The notes under the pieces are model-generated. The model was not told where the DNA came from, did not search any database, and was given only the letters and a program-made list of their open reading frames with translations. DNA of 64,000 bases from Herbivorax alkaliphila (lineage in GTDB: Bacteria > Bacillota > Clostridia > Acetivibrionales > Acetivibrionaceae): positions 1 to 64,000 of the forward strand of contig NZ_JAVDDS010000008.1 in the NCBI RefSeq assembly GCF_030848475.1. The letters run 5' to 3'. This document shows, in pieces, positions 15,003-23,491 of this stretch (its first letter is position 1; each line of letters starts with the position of its first letter). The translations under genes and the position numbers were made by a program.

Positions 15003-16223
15003 ATGAAAACTTTATCAACTAAAAAACTAGCTGAAGCCATTAAGAGCTTAAGAGAAGAAAAAGGGTATACAAAAGAAGAACTGGGAAATTTAACTGGCAT
15101 CAATAGAATTATGATTGGTCGCATTGAAAGAGAAGACTTTATTCCATCTATTGTGCAGTTTGAAGCCTTATCAAATGTTCTGGGTTTTGATCTTACAGAA
15201 ATGTTTGTGGAGAAGGAAAGACCAAACTCTTTTGTTGCTCTTCGCAGTGAAGCATTAAGCGATAGTGAAAAGGAAGGCGTAGATAAGCTGTTCACGATGA
15301 TGTTGTCGCTTAGACAGCAAATTCAATTAAGGAGATCATTTGAAAATGAATCTGGTCAAGCTAATGAAGTACAAATAGATGAGATCCGCAAACTTGCTGG
15401 AGAAAAGCGCCGTTCTCTAGGCTTTGTTGAAACACCGATTGCAAACGATATTTTTACAATTCTTGATAAGCTAGACATCATGTTGCTGGAATATCCCATC
15501 GAACCTGATGGTGATAAACCAGCTTTTTCTGCTGCCATTATGTATTCTGAAGAAAACGATAATAAACTTACTTTTTTCGGACTCAACACCGCCGATTACT
15601 ATGATAAACAGATCTTTGCAATTGCTCATGAGCTGTATCACTATTTCACAAAATCCGGCTCGCATCTCAGTAGGCCGGAAGATGAAGAAAGTAGCCTTAT
15701 TGAGGTAATGGCTAATCGATTCGCAGCAGAGTTTTTATTGCCTGAAACTGCTCTTGAAAGCATTGTACTCGATGAGTTTAAGACATCTTCATTAAAGAAA
15801 GTCCAACATAAAGCGCTTCTAAGATTTATCGCCAGGCTCCACTGCACTTGGTGGCTTCCTTACCGTTCTCTTGTTAAAAGACTTCATGAAATCGAAGCGA
15901 TATCATCAGAACAGTATACAGAGTTATACGCTGTTAATGAGAGAGATCTGGAAGGTGAGTATGTTAAAACCGGCCTCGCCATTAATAAGGAAGAATTCCA
16001 TAAACTAAATAAACCAACTAAAAATATTGGCACTTCCCCCAATGAAATCGAAATCATCATTAGAAACTTTGAAGACAATCTCATTGATGAAGATAAATTT
16101 GCAGAAGCTTTAAGTCTTTTCAATAAAACGCCTGATGAATTCGGCTATGAGATAAAAGTCTCTCAAGATGACATAGATGAGCTTGATGTTTTCTTCAGTG
16201 GGGAGGATGATGATGAAGATTAA
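15003..16223 (+). CDS. XRE-type HTH and ImmA/IrrE metallopeptidase fusion
   Basis: A 406-residue protein with AAGGAGG-like site (AAAGGAGG) before ATG 15003. Residues 8-65 form an XRE helix-turn-helix (LAEAIKSLREEKGYTKEELG, NRIMIGRIEREDFIPSIVQF). Residues about 130-290 form an ImmA/IrrE-type peptidase with the zinc motif HELYH in FAIAHELYHYFTKSG and the third-ligand Glu in LIEVMANRFAAEFLLP. The tail is acidic (EDDDED). Such proteins regulate mobile elements or toxin systems by cleaving or replacing repressors. A short partner gene overlaps its 3-prime end and is cut by the IS200-type element, so this is probably the surviving half of a two-gene module. Confidence 0.85.
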   Translation: MKTLSTKKLAEAIKSLREEKGYTKEELGNLTGINRIMIGRIEREDFIPSIVQFEALSNVLGFDLTEMFVEKERPNSFVALRSEALSDSEKEGVDKLFTMMLSLRQQIQLRRSFENESGQANEVQIDEIRKLAGEKRRSLGFVETPIANDIFTILDKLDIMLLEYPIEPDGDKPAFSAAIMYSEENDNKLTFFGLNTADYYDKQIFAIAHELYHYFTKSGSHLSRPEDEESSLIEVMANRFAAEFLLPETALESIVLDEFKTSSLKKVQHKALLRFIARLHCTWWLPYRSLVKRLHEIEAISSEQYTELYAVNERDLEGEYVKTGLAINKEEFHKLNKPTKNIGTSPNEIEIIIRNFEDNLIDEDKFAEALSLFNKTPDEFGYEIKVSQDDIDELDVFFSGEDDDED

Positions 16224-16281
16224 TCTTGAAAATCCAAACCCAGCATTAATTAAAACGCTAAACCACCAGCTATGCTGGTGA
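16213..16281 (+). pseudogene. 5-prime stump of the ImmA partner gene
   Basis: Three ATG codons in frame (16207, 16210, 16213) follow GGGGAGG; 16213 has the best spacing. The frame MKINLENPNPALIKTL overlaps the end of the ImmA gene and then runs into the left end of the IS200-type element, stopping at TGA 16279-16281. The rest of the gene is not found to the right of the element. The partner family is unknown to me. Confidence 0.55.
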
Positions 16282-17005
16282 GAGTTGAAAAGGCTTTGCC
16301 GAAGTATTGAGAATTTAAAAATCCTCCCGTATACTCAAAAAGCGGTTTGCTTGCAAGAGTAAAGGGAGGAAAAAAATATGAATATAAAAAAATTAACACA
16401 TACAACTTGGGAATGCAAGTATCACATTGTATGAATACCTAAAAAAAGAAGAAAAGTAATATATGGTAAGCTAAGAAATGAGATAGGGAAATATATTAGA
16501 AGACTTTGTGAATATAAGGGAGTGGAGATTTTAGATGCACATGCATGTTCAGATCATATACACATGTGCGTGTCAATTCCCCCTAAGCATTCGGTATCAG
16601 AAATAGTAGGATATGTCAAAGGTAAAAGTGCAATGATGGTATTTGAAAGACATAGTAAGATAAGACAAAACTTTAAAGGACAAAGTTTTTGGGCTAGAGG
16701 TTACTTTGTAAGTACAGTTGGCAGAAATGAAGCAAAAGTAAGAGAGTATATTAGAAATCAGGAAATGAATGAGGATGTAGAAGATAAGCTTGAACTACCT
16801 GATCCTAATAACCTCTTCTAGAGGAGCAAGTAATATAGTAAACCGTGTAGGTTTAGGGAAGTAATAGTTGCAGTTTTAAGTAATATTTGTTGCAAAGCAA
16901 ACCGCATAGAAATAATTTAATGCCTTTAGGCTTGCAAGTATAATTAGTGCTATGCGCGTTTATAATCAAGCCGCCGGCTATGCCGGCGGTCGTCTGACTT
17001 AATAC
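16255..17005 (+). mobile_element. IS200-type insertion sequence
   Basis: A single small HUH transposase frame is bracketed by subterminal hairpins. The left one is CACCAGC-TAT-GCTGGTG (16264-16280) and the right one is CCGCCGGC-TAT-GCCGGCGG (16971-16989). Subterminal hairpins without terminal inverted repeats are typical of the IS200/IS605 family, which moves as single-stranded DNA. No tnpB is present. The exact ends cannot be fixed by eye. The element interrupts the partner gene of the HTH-ImmA protein and borders the polysaccharide locus. Confidence 0.75.
16378..16821 (+). pseudogene. tnpA: IS200-type transposase TnpA with TGA replacing a conserved Trp
   Basis: ATG 16378 follows AAAGGGAGG. 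The frame reads MNIKKLTHTTWECKYHIV, then TGA at 16432-16434, then IPKKRRKVIYGKLRNEIGKY and onward to TAG 16821 (148 codons in all). Family members have YHIVWIPK here, so the stop replaces Trp. Downstream the HUH pair is present in ACSDHIHMCVSIPP, and the catalytic Tyr region is in NEAKVREYIRNQEMN. The next in-frame ATG is at 16522, which would drop the first beta strands. The copy is probably inactive unless the stop is suppressed. Confidence 0.85.
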
Positions 17006-17093
17006 TAATTATAATTCCTAACCATATTATACTAAAACATTCAACTCTATTTAACCTTTCCTCAAGAATGGACTTAATATAATATTGTGCGAA

Positions 17094-18194
17094 TTATTTT
17101 TCTTTTACTACTGCAACTTCTTCAACTGCTTCATTTTCTGTTATTTTTGAATACATATCATTATAATACTTCATATAGTCACCAGAAACAATGTTTTCAA
17201 TCCAATCAGTATTATTTAAATACCATTGGATTGTCTCCTTAATACCCTGCTCAAAGGTATATTCTGGCTTCCATCCCAACTGAGTTGTTATCTTTGTATT
17301 GTCAATTGCATACCTTCTATCATGTCCAGGTCTGTCTTTAACATGTTTGATTAAGCTCTCCGACTTTCCTAAAGTCTTAATTATAAGCTTTACAATTTCA
17401 ATATTGGCTTTTTCATTATTTCCACCAATATTATAAACTTCTCCATCTAAACCCTTATGTAAAACAACGTCAATTGCTATGCAATGGTCAGACACATGAA
17501 GCCAATCTCTTATTTGCATTCCATCACCATAGACAGGCAAATCTTTTTCATTGAGACAATTATTTATCATAAGAGGTATTAATTTTTCTGGAAACTGATA
17601 AGGGCCATAATTGTTACTGCATCTAGTGATATTTACAGGCATACCAAAAGTCTCATTATATGCCCTTACAATTAAGTCTGCACTTGCTTTTGATGCAGAA
17701 TATGGACTGTTTGGCATTAACGGCATTGTCTCAACAAACATTCCTGTTTTCCCTAACGCACCATATACTTCATCTGTAGATACCTGAAGAAACTTTACTC
17801 CTTCTTTGTACTCTTTACAATACTTATCATCAGGATTTACCTTCCAGTATTTTTTTGCTGTGTCAAGCAAAACTTGCGTGCCAATAACATTGGTAGTCAA
17901 AAATACTTCTGGTTCTTCAATGCTTCTATCCACATGGGACTCCGCCGCAAAATTTACTACGGTATCTATCTCATAAGACTTAAATATCTCATCAATTTTC
18001 TTTCGATCTCTTATGTCCGCTTTAATAAATTTATAATTATCATTATCCGAAACATCCTTTAAATTTTCCAAGTTTCCTGCATAAGTCAATTCATCAACAT
18101 TTACAATCTTGTAGTCAGAATGCTTTTTTAACATCAACTTCACAAAATTACTTCCAATAAAACCAGCACCGCCAGTAACCATAATATTTTTCAT
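17094..18194 (-). CDS. rfbB: dTDP-glucose 4,6-dehydratase
   Basis: A 366-residue short-chain dehydrogenase of the RmlB type. It converts dTDP-glucose to dTDP-4-keto-6-deoxyglucose with bound NAD. Visible features are the Rossmann loop GGAGFIGSNFV at residues 7-17, the VSTDEVYGALG catalytic strand and the YSASK active-site pair. AESHVDRSIEEP and NNYGPYQFPEKLIPL follow in the order typical of the family. The C-terminal acidic tail (ENEAVEEVAVVKEK) is unusual. It is the last gene of the polysaccharide operon, 25 bases after rfbA. No rfbC or rfbD is in the window, so the keto sugar probably feeds the VioA-like aminotransferase rather than rhamnose synthesis. Confidence 0.95.
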   Translation of the reverse strand: MKNIMVTGGAGFIGSNFVKLMLKKHSDYKIVNVDELTYAGNLENLKDVSDNDNYKFIKADIRDRKKIDEIFKSYEIDTVVNFAAESHVDRSIEEPEVFLTTNVIGTQVLLDTAKKYWKVNPDDKYCKEYKEGVKFLQVSTDEVYGALGKTGMFVETMPLMPNSPYSASKASADLIVRAYNETFGMPVNITRCSNNYGPYQFPEKLIPLMINNCLNEKDLPVYGDGMQIRDWLHVSDHCIAIDVVLHKGLDGEVYNIGGNNEKANIEIVKLIIKTLGKSESLIKHVKDRPGHDRRYAIDNTKITTQLGWKPEYTFEQGIKETIQWYLNNTDWIENIVSGDYMKYYNDMYSKITENEAVEEVAVVKEK

Positions 18195-18219
18195 ATTATT
18201 AACCCCTCATTACATAAAT

Positions 18220-19086
18220 TTATTCTTCCAACAGTGATAAAATATACTGTCCATAGTCAGTCATTTTAAGACTTTCTCCGACAGTCCTAAACTGCTCGTC
18301 ATCAATAAATCCTCTACGCCATGCAATCTCTTCTAAACAAGCTATATAAAAACCCTGTCTTGACTGAACTGCCTCAACATACTCTGCTGCATTTAACATG
18401 CCTTCAGGTGTTCCTGTATCAAGCCATGCCATACCACGACCAAGTAAAACAACATTCAATTGTTTTTTTTCAAGATACACATTATTTACTGACGTAATTT
18501 CAATTTCCCCACGTGCTGAAGGTTTAACATTTTTTGCAATCTCAACAACCCTGTTATCATAAAAATACAAACCAGGAACAGCATAGTGTGACTTTGGATG
18601 CTCTGGTTTTTCTTCAATAGAAATTACTTTTTTATTTTTATCAAATTCAACAACACCAAATGAACTGGCATCTTTTACAGGGTAACCAAAAATAACTGCA
18701 CCTTCTTCATGCTTCTTAGCCCTGTTTAACACTTTTGTCAAATCCTGTCCATAAAAAATATTGTCTCCTAAAATGAGGCAAACATCATCGCCCCCAATAA
18801 ACTCTTCACCAATTATAAACGCATCAGCAAGTCCTCTTGGCTTATCCTGCACCTTATAGGATAATTTTAATCCAAACGATGAACCATCGTCAAGTAGCTT
18901 TTGATACACTGGTAAATCTTCCGGTGTTGAAATAATCAAAATTTCACGTATTCCTGCCAGCATAAGAACAGATAGCGGATAATAAATCAACGGCTTATCG
19001 TATATAGGCAGCAATTGTTTTGATACAGCTTTTGTCATAGGATACAAACGTGTTCCTTTTCCTCCTGCTAAAATAATCCCTTTCAT
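18220..19086 (-). CDS. rfbA: Glucose-1-phosphate thymidylyltransferase
   Basis: A 288-residue RmlA-type nucleotidyltransferase that joins dTTP and glucose-1-phosphate to make dTDP-glucose. The nucleotide-binding [20 protein letters not shown] opens the protein at residues 8-27. [48 protein letters not shown] and [16 protein letters not shown] are all present. Full length for the family. It lies between the VioA-like aminotransferase (13 bases upstream) and rfbB, forming a dTDP-4-keto-6-deoxyglucose supply module. Confidence 0.95.
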   Translation of the reverse strand: MKGIILAGGKGTRLYPMTKAVSKQLLPIYDKPLIYYPLSVLMLAGIREILIISTPEDLPVYQKLLDDGSSFGLKLSYKVQDKPRGLADAFIIGEEFIGGDDVCLILGDNIFYGQDLTKVLNRAKKHEEGAVIFGYPVKDASSFGVVEFDKNKKVISIEEKPEHPKSHYAVPGLYFYDNRVVEIAKNVKPSARGEIEITSVNNVYLEKKQLNVVLLGRGMAWLDTGTPEGMLNAAEYVEAVQSRQGFYIACLEEIAWRRGFIDDEQFRTVGESLKMTDYGQYILSLLEE

Positions 19087-19098
19087 TTTTATTCACCC

Positions 19099-20190
19099 CT
19101 ATTCTTTAATGATTCTACATATTTTATCAACATCCTGCAAATCTAAGTCTGCATAAAGTGGAAGAGTCAATACCCTATCTGCAATGTACTCTGCCACAGG
19201 CAAATGCGTTGAATTAAACATACCTTCATAGCACTCAAAATTACTTGTTAAAGGATAAAAATATTTACGTGCAATAATATTCTGCTTTTTTAATAATTCA
19301 AATATCTGATTTCTAGTGTACTTATAACCATCAAACACTACAGGAAAATACGCAAAATTAGGCTTTACCCCTTCTTGTCCTTTAAGGAGCTTAATTCCCT
19401 TAATTCCTTCTAAGTTTGACATATATCTTTCTACAACTAATTTTCTCTTTTGAATCTCTCCATCAATATACTTAAGATTACACAACCCCATTGCTGCCTG
19501 AAATTCATTCATTTTAGAATTTCCAGCTATAAATTCAACACTTTCAGCACCAGTCATCCCAAAGTTTCTAAGAGCATTTAATGTAGCCTTTATGTTCTCA
19601 TCTTTAAATGTCAATGCTCCACCTTCGATAGTATTAAAAACTTTTGTAGCATGAAAGCTAAACATGGATACATCTCCAAAACTTCCAATTCCAATGTCAT
19701 TAAAGGTAACTCCAAATGTATGAGCTGCATCATAAATAACTTTAAGATTATATTTTTTTGCTATTCTTTCTATTTCAAAAACGTTACAAACGCTTCCATA
19801 AACGTGAACAGGAACAATAGCACTGGTCTTTTCAGTTATAAGGCTTTCAATTTTTTTGGTATCTATAGTATAATCATCAGGATTAATATCACAAAAAACT
19901 GGTTTTAATCCACTCCTTACAATTGCATGTGTTGTAGATGCAAAAGTAAATGGGGTAGTAATAACTTCACCAGTTAAATTAAAAGCTTTAATTGCACATT
20001 CAAGTGCTAAGTGTCCATTTGTAAATAACGAAAGATTAGGAACACTTAGATAATCCTTTAAATTAGATTCTAACTTTCTATGCTTTTCTCCTGCATTTGT
20101 AAGCCAGTGACTTTCCCATAAGTCTTTTATTTCATCTATATACTCCTCAAATGGAGGCATTGAGGATTTTGTTACGTTAATGTTACCCAT
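19099..20190 (-). CDS. VioA-like dTDP-4-keto-6-deoxyglucose aminotransferase
   Basis: A 363-residue DegT/DnrJ/EryC1/StrS aminotransferase. The opening VTKSSMPPFEEYIDEIKDLW and ESHWLTNAGEKHRKLE resemble VioA-type enzymes, which transfer an amino group from glutamate to C4 of dTDP-4-keto-6-deoxyglucose and give dTDP-4-amino-4,6-dideoxyglucose. The PLP Lys is in SFHATKVFNTIEGGAL, and the aspartate that binds the PLP ring nitrogen is in VIYDAAHTFGV. It sits directly upstream of rfbA and rfbB, which make its likely substrate. Position 3 or 4 and the exact epimer cannot be settled by eye. A VioB-type acetyltransferase is not present; ATP-grasp genes lie upstream instead. Confidence 0.75.
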   Translation of the reverse strand: MGNINVTKSSMPPFEEYIDEIKDLWESHWLTNAGEKHRKLESNLKDYLSVPNLSLFTNGHLALECAIKAFNLTGEVITTPFTFASTTHAIVRSGLKPVFCDINPDDYTIDTKKIESLITEKTSAIVPVHVYGSVCNVFEIERIAKKYNLKVIYDAAHTFGVTFNDIGIGSFGDVSMFSFHATKVFNTIEGGALTFKDENIKATLNALRNFGMTGAESVEFIAGNSKMNEFQAAMGLCNLKYIDGEIQKRKLVVERYMSNLEGIKGIKLLKGQEGVKPNFAYFPVVFDGYKYTRNQIFELLKKQNIIARKYFYPLTSNFECYEGMFNSTHLPVAEYIADRVLTLPLYADLDLQDVDKICRIIKE

Positions 20191-20199
20191 TTTTTCCCC

Positions 20200-21237
20200 T
20201 CACTTTTTAAAAGCATTCCAAATAGAAAACCCTTGAAAATCAACTGATATACCTTTTCCACTTTCAACTGCTTGCTTATAAAACTCATATGACAAAGCTA
20301 CATCAACATATGACAATCCTACGCTATTAAAATAAATAAATTCATCATCATTATATCTTCCAGATTTCTTTCCTGTAATTAATTCATGTAAATCTGCATA
20401 AATTCTATCATCAGATAGCTGACCAGATTTATACATTCTACTCAACGTCTGGGTACGATGTTTTACAGCATTCCAATCATCACATATAATCCTGTCTGCT
20501 TTTTCAGCAACTGCAAATTCATCCTCCCATCCTCCTACATGAGCATAAAAAGCACCTTTTCCAACCCAGTCTGCTTTTAGTAAAGGAGCTTGAGCACTTG
20601 TTGCAGTGACAATTATATCAGATCCTTCTGCTGCATCTTTTAGCTTTGTATTACATCTGATTATTTCTACATCATTAAAAATACCTTTTAACTCATCCTC
20701 AAATTGTTGTTCACCTTCTAAAATATTAGATGCGACTTTACAAACCTTCAAAGAAGGTCTTACTGTTTTCATTGCAATTAAATGCATTTTTGCCTGTTCC
20801 CCGGAACCAATAATTCCTATTGTTTCTGCATTTTGCCTTGCGTAATATTCAGCTGCAATAGCACTGATTGCTGCTGTTCTCATAAGTGTACAAATGCTCC
20901 CATCCATAAAAGCAATTGGTTGACCTGAAACAATTTCAGAAAGTATTATTGAACCTGAAACATTTGGAATGTTATACAAAACAGGATTCCTCGGAAACAC
21001 TGAAACCCATTTTACTCCACAAATCTGTTCATCAACCAACGTAGAAGGCATACAATTTATCCTATCCTGTGTTTCTTCGTTGAAAATCTGCGAAATCTTG
21101 TCTGGAAAAAATATTTTTCCTTCCTGAAAGTCAATAAGTGCTTTTTTTGTAACTGAAATAACATTAGTCATATCAAGACACTTTGATTCCATTAAATCCT
21201 TCTGTGATAATATAATAACAGCCTTATTTTTACTCAT
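20200..21237 (-). CDS. Ornithine cyclodeaminase/mu-crystallin family enzyme
   Basis: A 345-residue protein of the OCD/mu-crystallin family. The NAD(P)-binding site IGIIGSGEQAKMHLIAMKTV is at about residues 140-160. GVKWVSVFPRNP, SGQPIAFMDGSICTLMRTAA and IIVTATSAQAPLLK precede or follow it as in the family. Members act on alpha-amino acids: ornithine to proline, alanine dehydrogenase, and SbnB-like cleavage in diaminopropionate synthesis. The substrate cannot be read from sequence here. Because it is embedded among two ATP-grasp ligases and sugar aminotransferases, I infer that it makes or modifies a non-standard amino or imino acid used to decorate the glycan. Confidence 0.8.
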   Translation of the reverse strand: MSKNKAVIILSQKDLMESKCLDMTNVISVTKKALIDFQEGKIFFPDKISQIFNEETQDRINCMPSTLVDEQICGVKWVSVFPRNPVLYNIPNVSGSIILSEIVSGQPIAFMDGSICTLMRTAAISAIAAEYYARQNAETIGIIGSGEQAKMHLIAMKTVRPSLKVCKVASNILEGEQQFEDELKGIFNDVEIIRCNTKLKDAAEGSDIIVTATSAQAPLLKADWVGKGAFYAHVGGWEDEFAVAEKADRIICDDWNAVKHRTQTLSRMYKSGQLSDDRIYADLHELITGKKSGRYNDDEFIYFNSVGLSYVDVALSYEFYKQAVESGKGISVDFQGFSIWNAFKK

Positions 21238-21254
21238 ACTCTACCTCCTTGGAA

Positions 21255-22523
21255 TTATTTTAATTCTTTAGCTTCAAATATATCAAGCAACATGTTATCA
21301 CCATGTTCATCTAATACTTTTACTTTTTCCTTTATTTTATTTAATATTTTTTCTAAATGCTCAGTATCATCTACATTGATTAAAACATACGCAAAAATCT
21401 GTGCTGAAGTTCCATGACTTACAAGGCAATCACCTTCCGAGTGAAGCATAATAAAATTAATAACTCCTGGTAAATTTTTCACTTCATCAACACCTATAAC
21501 CTTAGTTATAGTTCCTGGAAGCAACGATAGTACAAGATTAAATGCTATAGTTTTAAAAAATGGAGTGGTTTTCTTTAAAGCTTCTACATTGCCCATATTA
21601 CCAGTTATTGAAAACTCAATTATCGATTCCAATTGATTATACCCATTACAAGCATCTATTAATTCATATGTAGCTCCACCATTTAGTCTGTAACCCATTT
21701 CATATATTTTAAACCCTTTATCCGTATGGAATCCCTGAACAAAAACAAGTCCATCCCTCATTCCAAGATCTAAAAACATTTTTTTTATACATGAATTAAC
21801 AGTTTCTATATATTCCTTCAAGTATCTAGAAGGATGATACAACCCCTTAGGAAGCGGTGCTGTATTATCTAGATAAGTTACATATCTATCAGCCATAGCA
21901 GATAAATATACTTCTCCATCACATAATGTATAGTACATATTTACATGATGTCCTTTTATGTATTGTTCAACAATAATATTTTTACTTTTTGAGAATGCAA
22001 GAGCTTTTTTGTAATTTTCTTTTAATTCTACCTCATTATCACAAATGAACACACCTCTTGAACCACTGTTATCAACAGGTTTAACCAAAACAGGATATTC
22101 AATTTTATCTAAATCATTTTTAGTAAATTCCTTAGTCAAGTAATACTCTTGAATTATAGGAACTCCATTTTTTTTACATGCTTTTTTAAATTTATCCTTA
22201 TTTATACTAATATCAATTTGTTCTTTTGTTCCCCAAAAAGGCAATTTCATTCTTTCGCAAGCTTTGTAACAAAAAGGTAGCATCGAATCAATAAACCCTG
22301 TTATAATTCCATCTATTGATTCATCTTTACAAAGCTCTTCAATAGCTTCAATATCAGTAGTACTTACCATAAAACTTTTATCTGCTATTCTTTTTGCAGG
22401 TGAGTTTTCAAGATAGTCTGTTACATAAACCGTTATACCCATTTCTTTAGCTTTTTCTACAATTACACATGAATGCGCAATACCTCCAAGTATCAGCAGT
22501 TTTTTCCCTTTTAAATTGCTCAT
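21255..22523 (-). CDS. ATP-grasp ligase (first of two)
   Basis: A 422-residue ATP-grasp enzyme with GAGGAGG before ATG 22523. The pre-ATP-grasp Rossmann-like part (KGKKLLILGGIAHSCVIVEK) is at 1-100. The ATP-binding lobe (YPVLVKPVDNSGSRGVFICD) is at about 140-160, and metal-binding acidic residues occur in FKIYEMGYRLNGGATYELID. The architecture is like PurK/carbamoyl-phosphate-synthase or PylC-type carboxylate-amine ligases, which activate a carboxylate as acyl phosphate and couple it to an amine. The C-terminal region of about 130 residues is longer than a minimal ligase. In this locus the likely reaction is amide formation between an amino acid and an amino sugar or a second amino acid. Substrates are inferred only from context. 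Confidence 0.75.
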   Translation of the reverse strand: MSNLKGKKLLILGGIAHSCVIVEKAKEMGITVYVTDYLENSPAKRIADKSFMVSTTDIEAIEELCKDESIDGIITGFIDSMLPFCYKACERMKLPFWGTKEQIDISINKDKFKKACKKNGVPIIQEYYLTKEFTKNDLDKIEYPVLVKPVDNSGSRGVFICDNEVELKENYKKALAFSKSKNIIVEQYIKGHHVNMYYTLCDGEVYLSAMADRYVTYLDNTAPLPKGLYHPSRYLKEYIETVNSCIKKMFLDLGMRDGLVFVQGFHTDKGFKIYEMGYRLNGGATYELIDACNGYNQLESIIEFSITGNMGNVEALKKTTPFFKTIAFNLVLSLLPGTITKVIGVDEVKNLPGVINFIMLHSEGDCLVSHGTSAQIFAYVLINVDDTEHLEKILNKIKEKVKVLDEHGDNMLLDIFEAKELK

Positions 22524-22534
22524 AATTTACCTCC

Positions 22535-23482
22535 TCAATAATTCTTTAATAAGTTAACTATTTTTTTCATATCTTCCACGTTATTTCTTTGATCGCAAGG
22601 TAATGGCAATACATTTGTGGAATAATCGTACTCAACACTGCTTTTTGGAGCATTTCTTAATACATTAGGCCATAGTGTTGGAATATATACTTTGTTTTCT
22701 AACAACATTTTTTTAACATTCATCCCATCTTCGATATACATGGGATATGCAAAAGGACCGTTAGGAATTATCAACTTTAATTTATTATATTTTTTAAAAT
22801 TATTTTCTAAATATTTATAATTTTCATTTCTGGTTTGTATAACATTTTCATAGTCAATAGCTCCTAGAATATTCTTTGCTAGTTTAGACATTTTCTTTAA
22901 TGGAGCATTTTTAAAACACATATCATTTTCTTTAAAATCACTATAATAATCTGAAGCCTTTCCTTCAAATCTACCTAAAATATGTGTCATTCTATCCTTA
23001 GAAACATCTATTTCTAAATCACCATCTAATACACAGTCAGTTGCTAGGTACGCCCCATCTGGGACTCCAAAAAACTTTCTACAAGAATAAATAGTATCAA
23101 TACCTTTAATTGGTTTTTGAAAAAATGCATGGGTGTTGTCAATAATTATCCTTTCAAAACTACTCTTAAGTAAATTTATTTTTTTATCAGTTAATTGTCC
23201 ATAGTAATTAACAATATATAAATACTCATACTTTTGAATGTTTCCGCTAATAATTGGATTAAACTCATTGTCTATACAATAATAGTTAAAATCAAAATTG
23301 TTTCTTTTCAACATATCACTCACAGAATTGCACAAAAAATATGGTATATGTAGTCTTTTTATATTTTTAGCCTTCAGTAAATATAAAAGTGCGTTTCTTC
23401 CAGAATTTAACGATATTAAATTCTTATAATATTCATTTTTAACTAGCTGGTCAAGCTCAAAGTATCCACCAATTTCTTTCAT
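22535..23482 (-). CDS. DegT-like PLP-dependent enzyme, short form
   Basis: About 315 residues from ATG 23482; the longer frame starts with GTG 23491 inside the binding site. It has an aminotransferase class-I-fold look. ISLNSGRNALLYLLKA is the PLP phosphate loop, IIIDNTHAFFQ provides the Asp for the ring nitrogen, and YSCRKFFGVPDGAYL has a Lys in the expected place for the Schiff base. It is shorter than normal DegT sugar aminotransferases (360-390) and very divergent. It lies 9-11 bases from ATP-grasp genes on both sides, so the three are translated together. It may make an amino donor or a special amino acid rather than a nucleotide sugar. Function not known. Confidence 0.6.
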   Translation of the reverse strand: MKEIGGYFELDQLVKNEYYKNLISLNSGRNALLYLLKAKNIKRLHIPYFLCNSVSDMLKRNNFDFNYYCIDNEFNPIISGNIQKYEYLYIVNYYGQLTDKKINLLKSSFERIIIDNTHAFFQKPIKGIDTIYSCRKFFGVPDGAYLATDCVLDGDLEIDVSKDRMTHILGRFEGKASDYYSDFKENDMCFKNAPLKKMSKLAKNILGAIDYENVIQTRNENYKYLENNFKKYNKLKLIIPNGPFAYPMYIEDGMNVKKMLLENKVYIPTLWPNVLRNAPKSSVEYDYSTNVLPLPCDQRNNVEDMKKIVNLLKNY

Positions 23483-23491
23483 TATTATCAC

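Noticed and set aside
15356-16123. Several antisense frames within the HTH-ImmA gene
   Set aside because: They lie opposite a well supported gene with family motifs and lack their own start signals.
16378-16434. UGA recoding as Trp in this organism
   Set aside because: Only the mobile-element gene shows TGA at a Trp position; core genes use TGG and end normally.
17094-19086. Rhamnose synthesis operon
   Set aside because: rfbA and rfbB are present, but no rfbC or rfbD gene is in the window and a VioA-like aminotransferase is adjacent instead.
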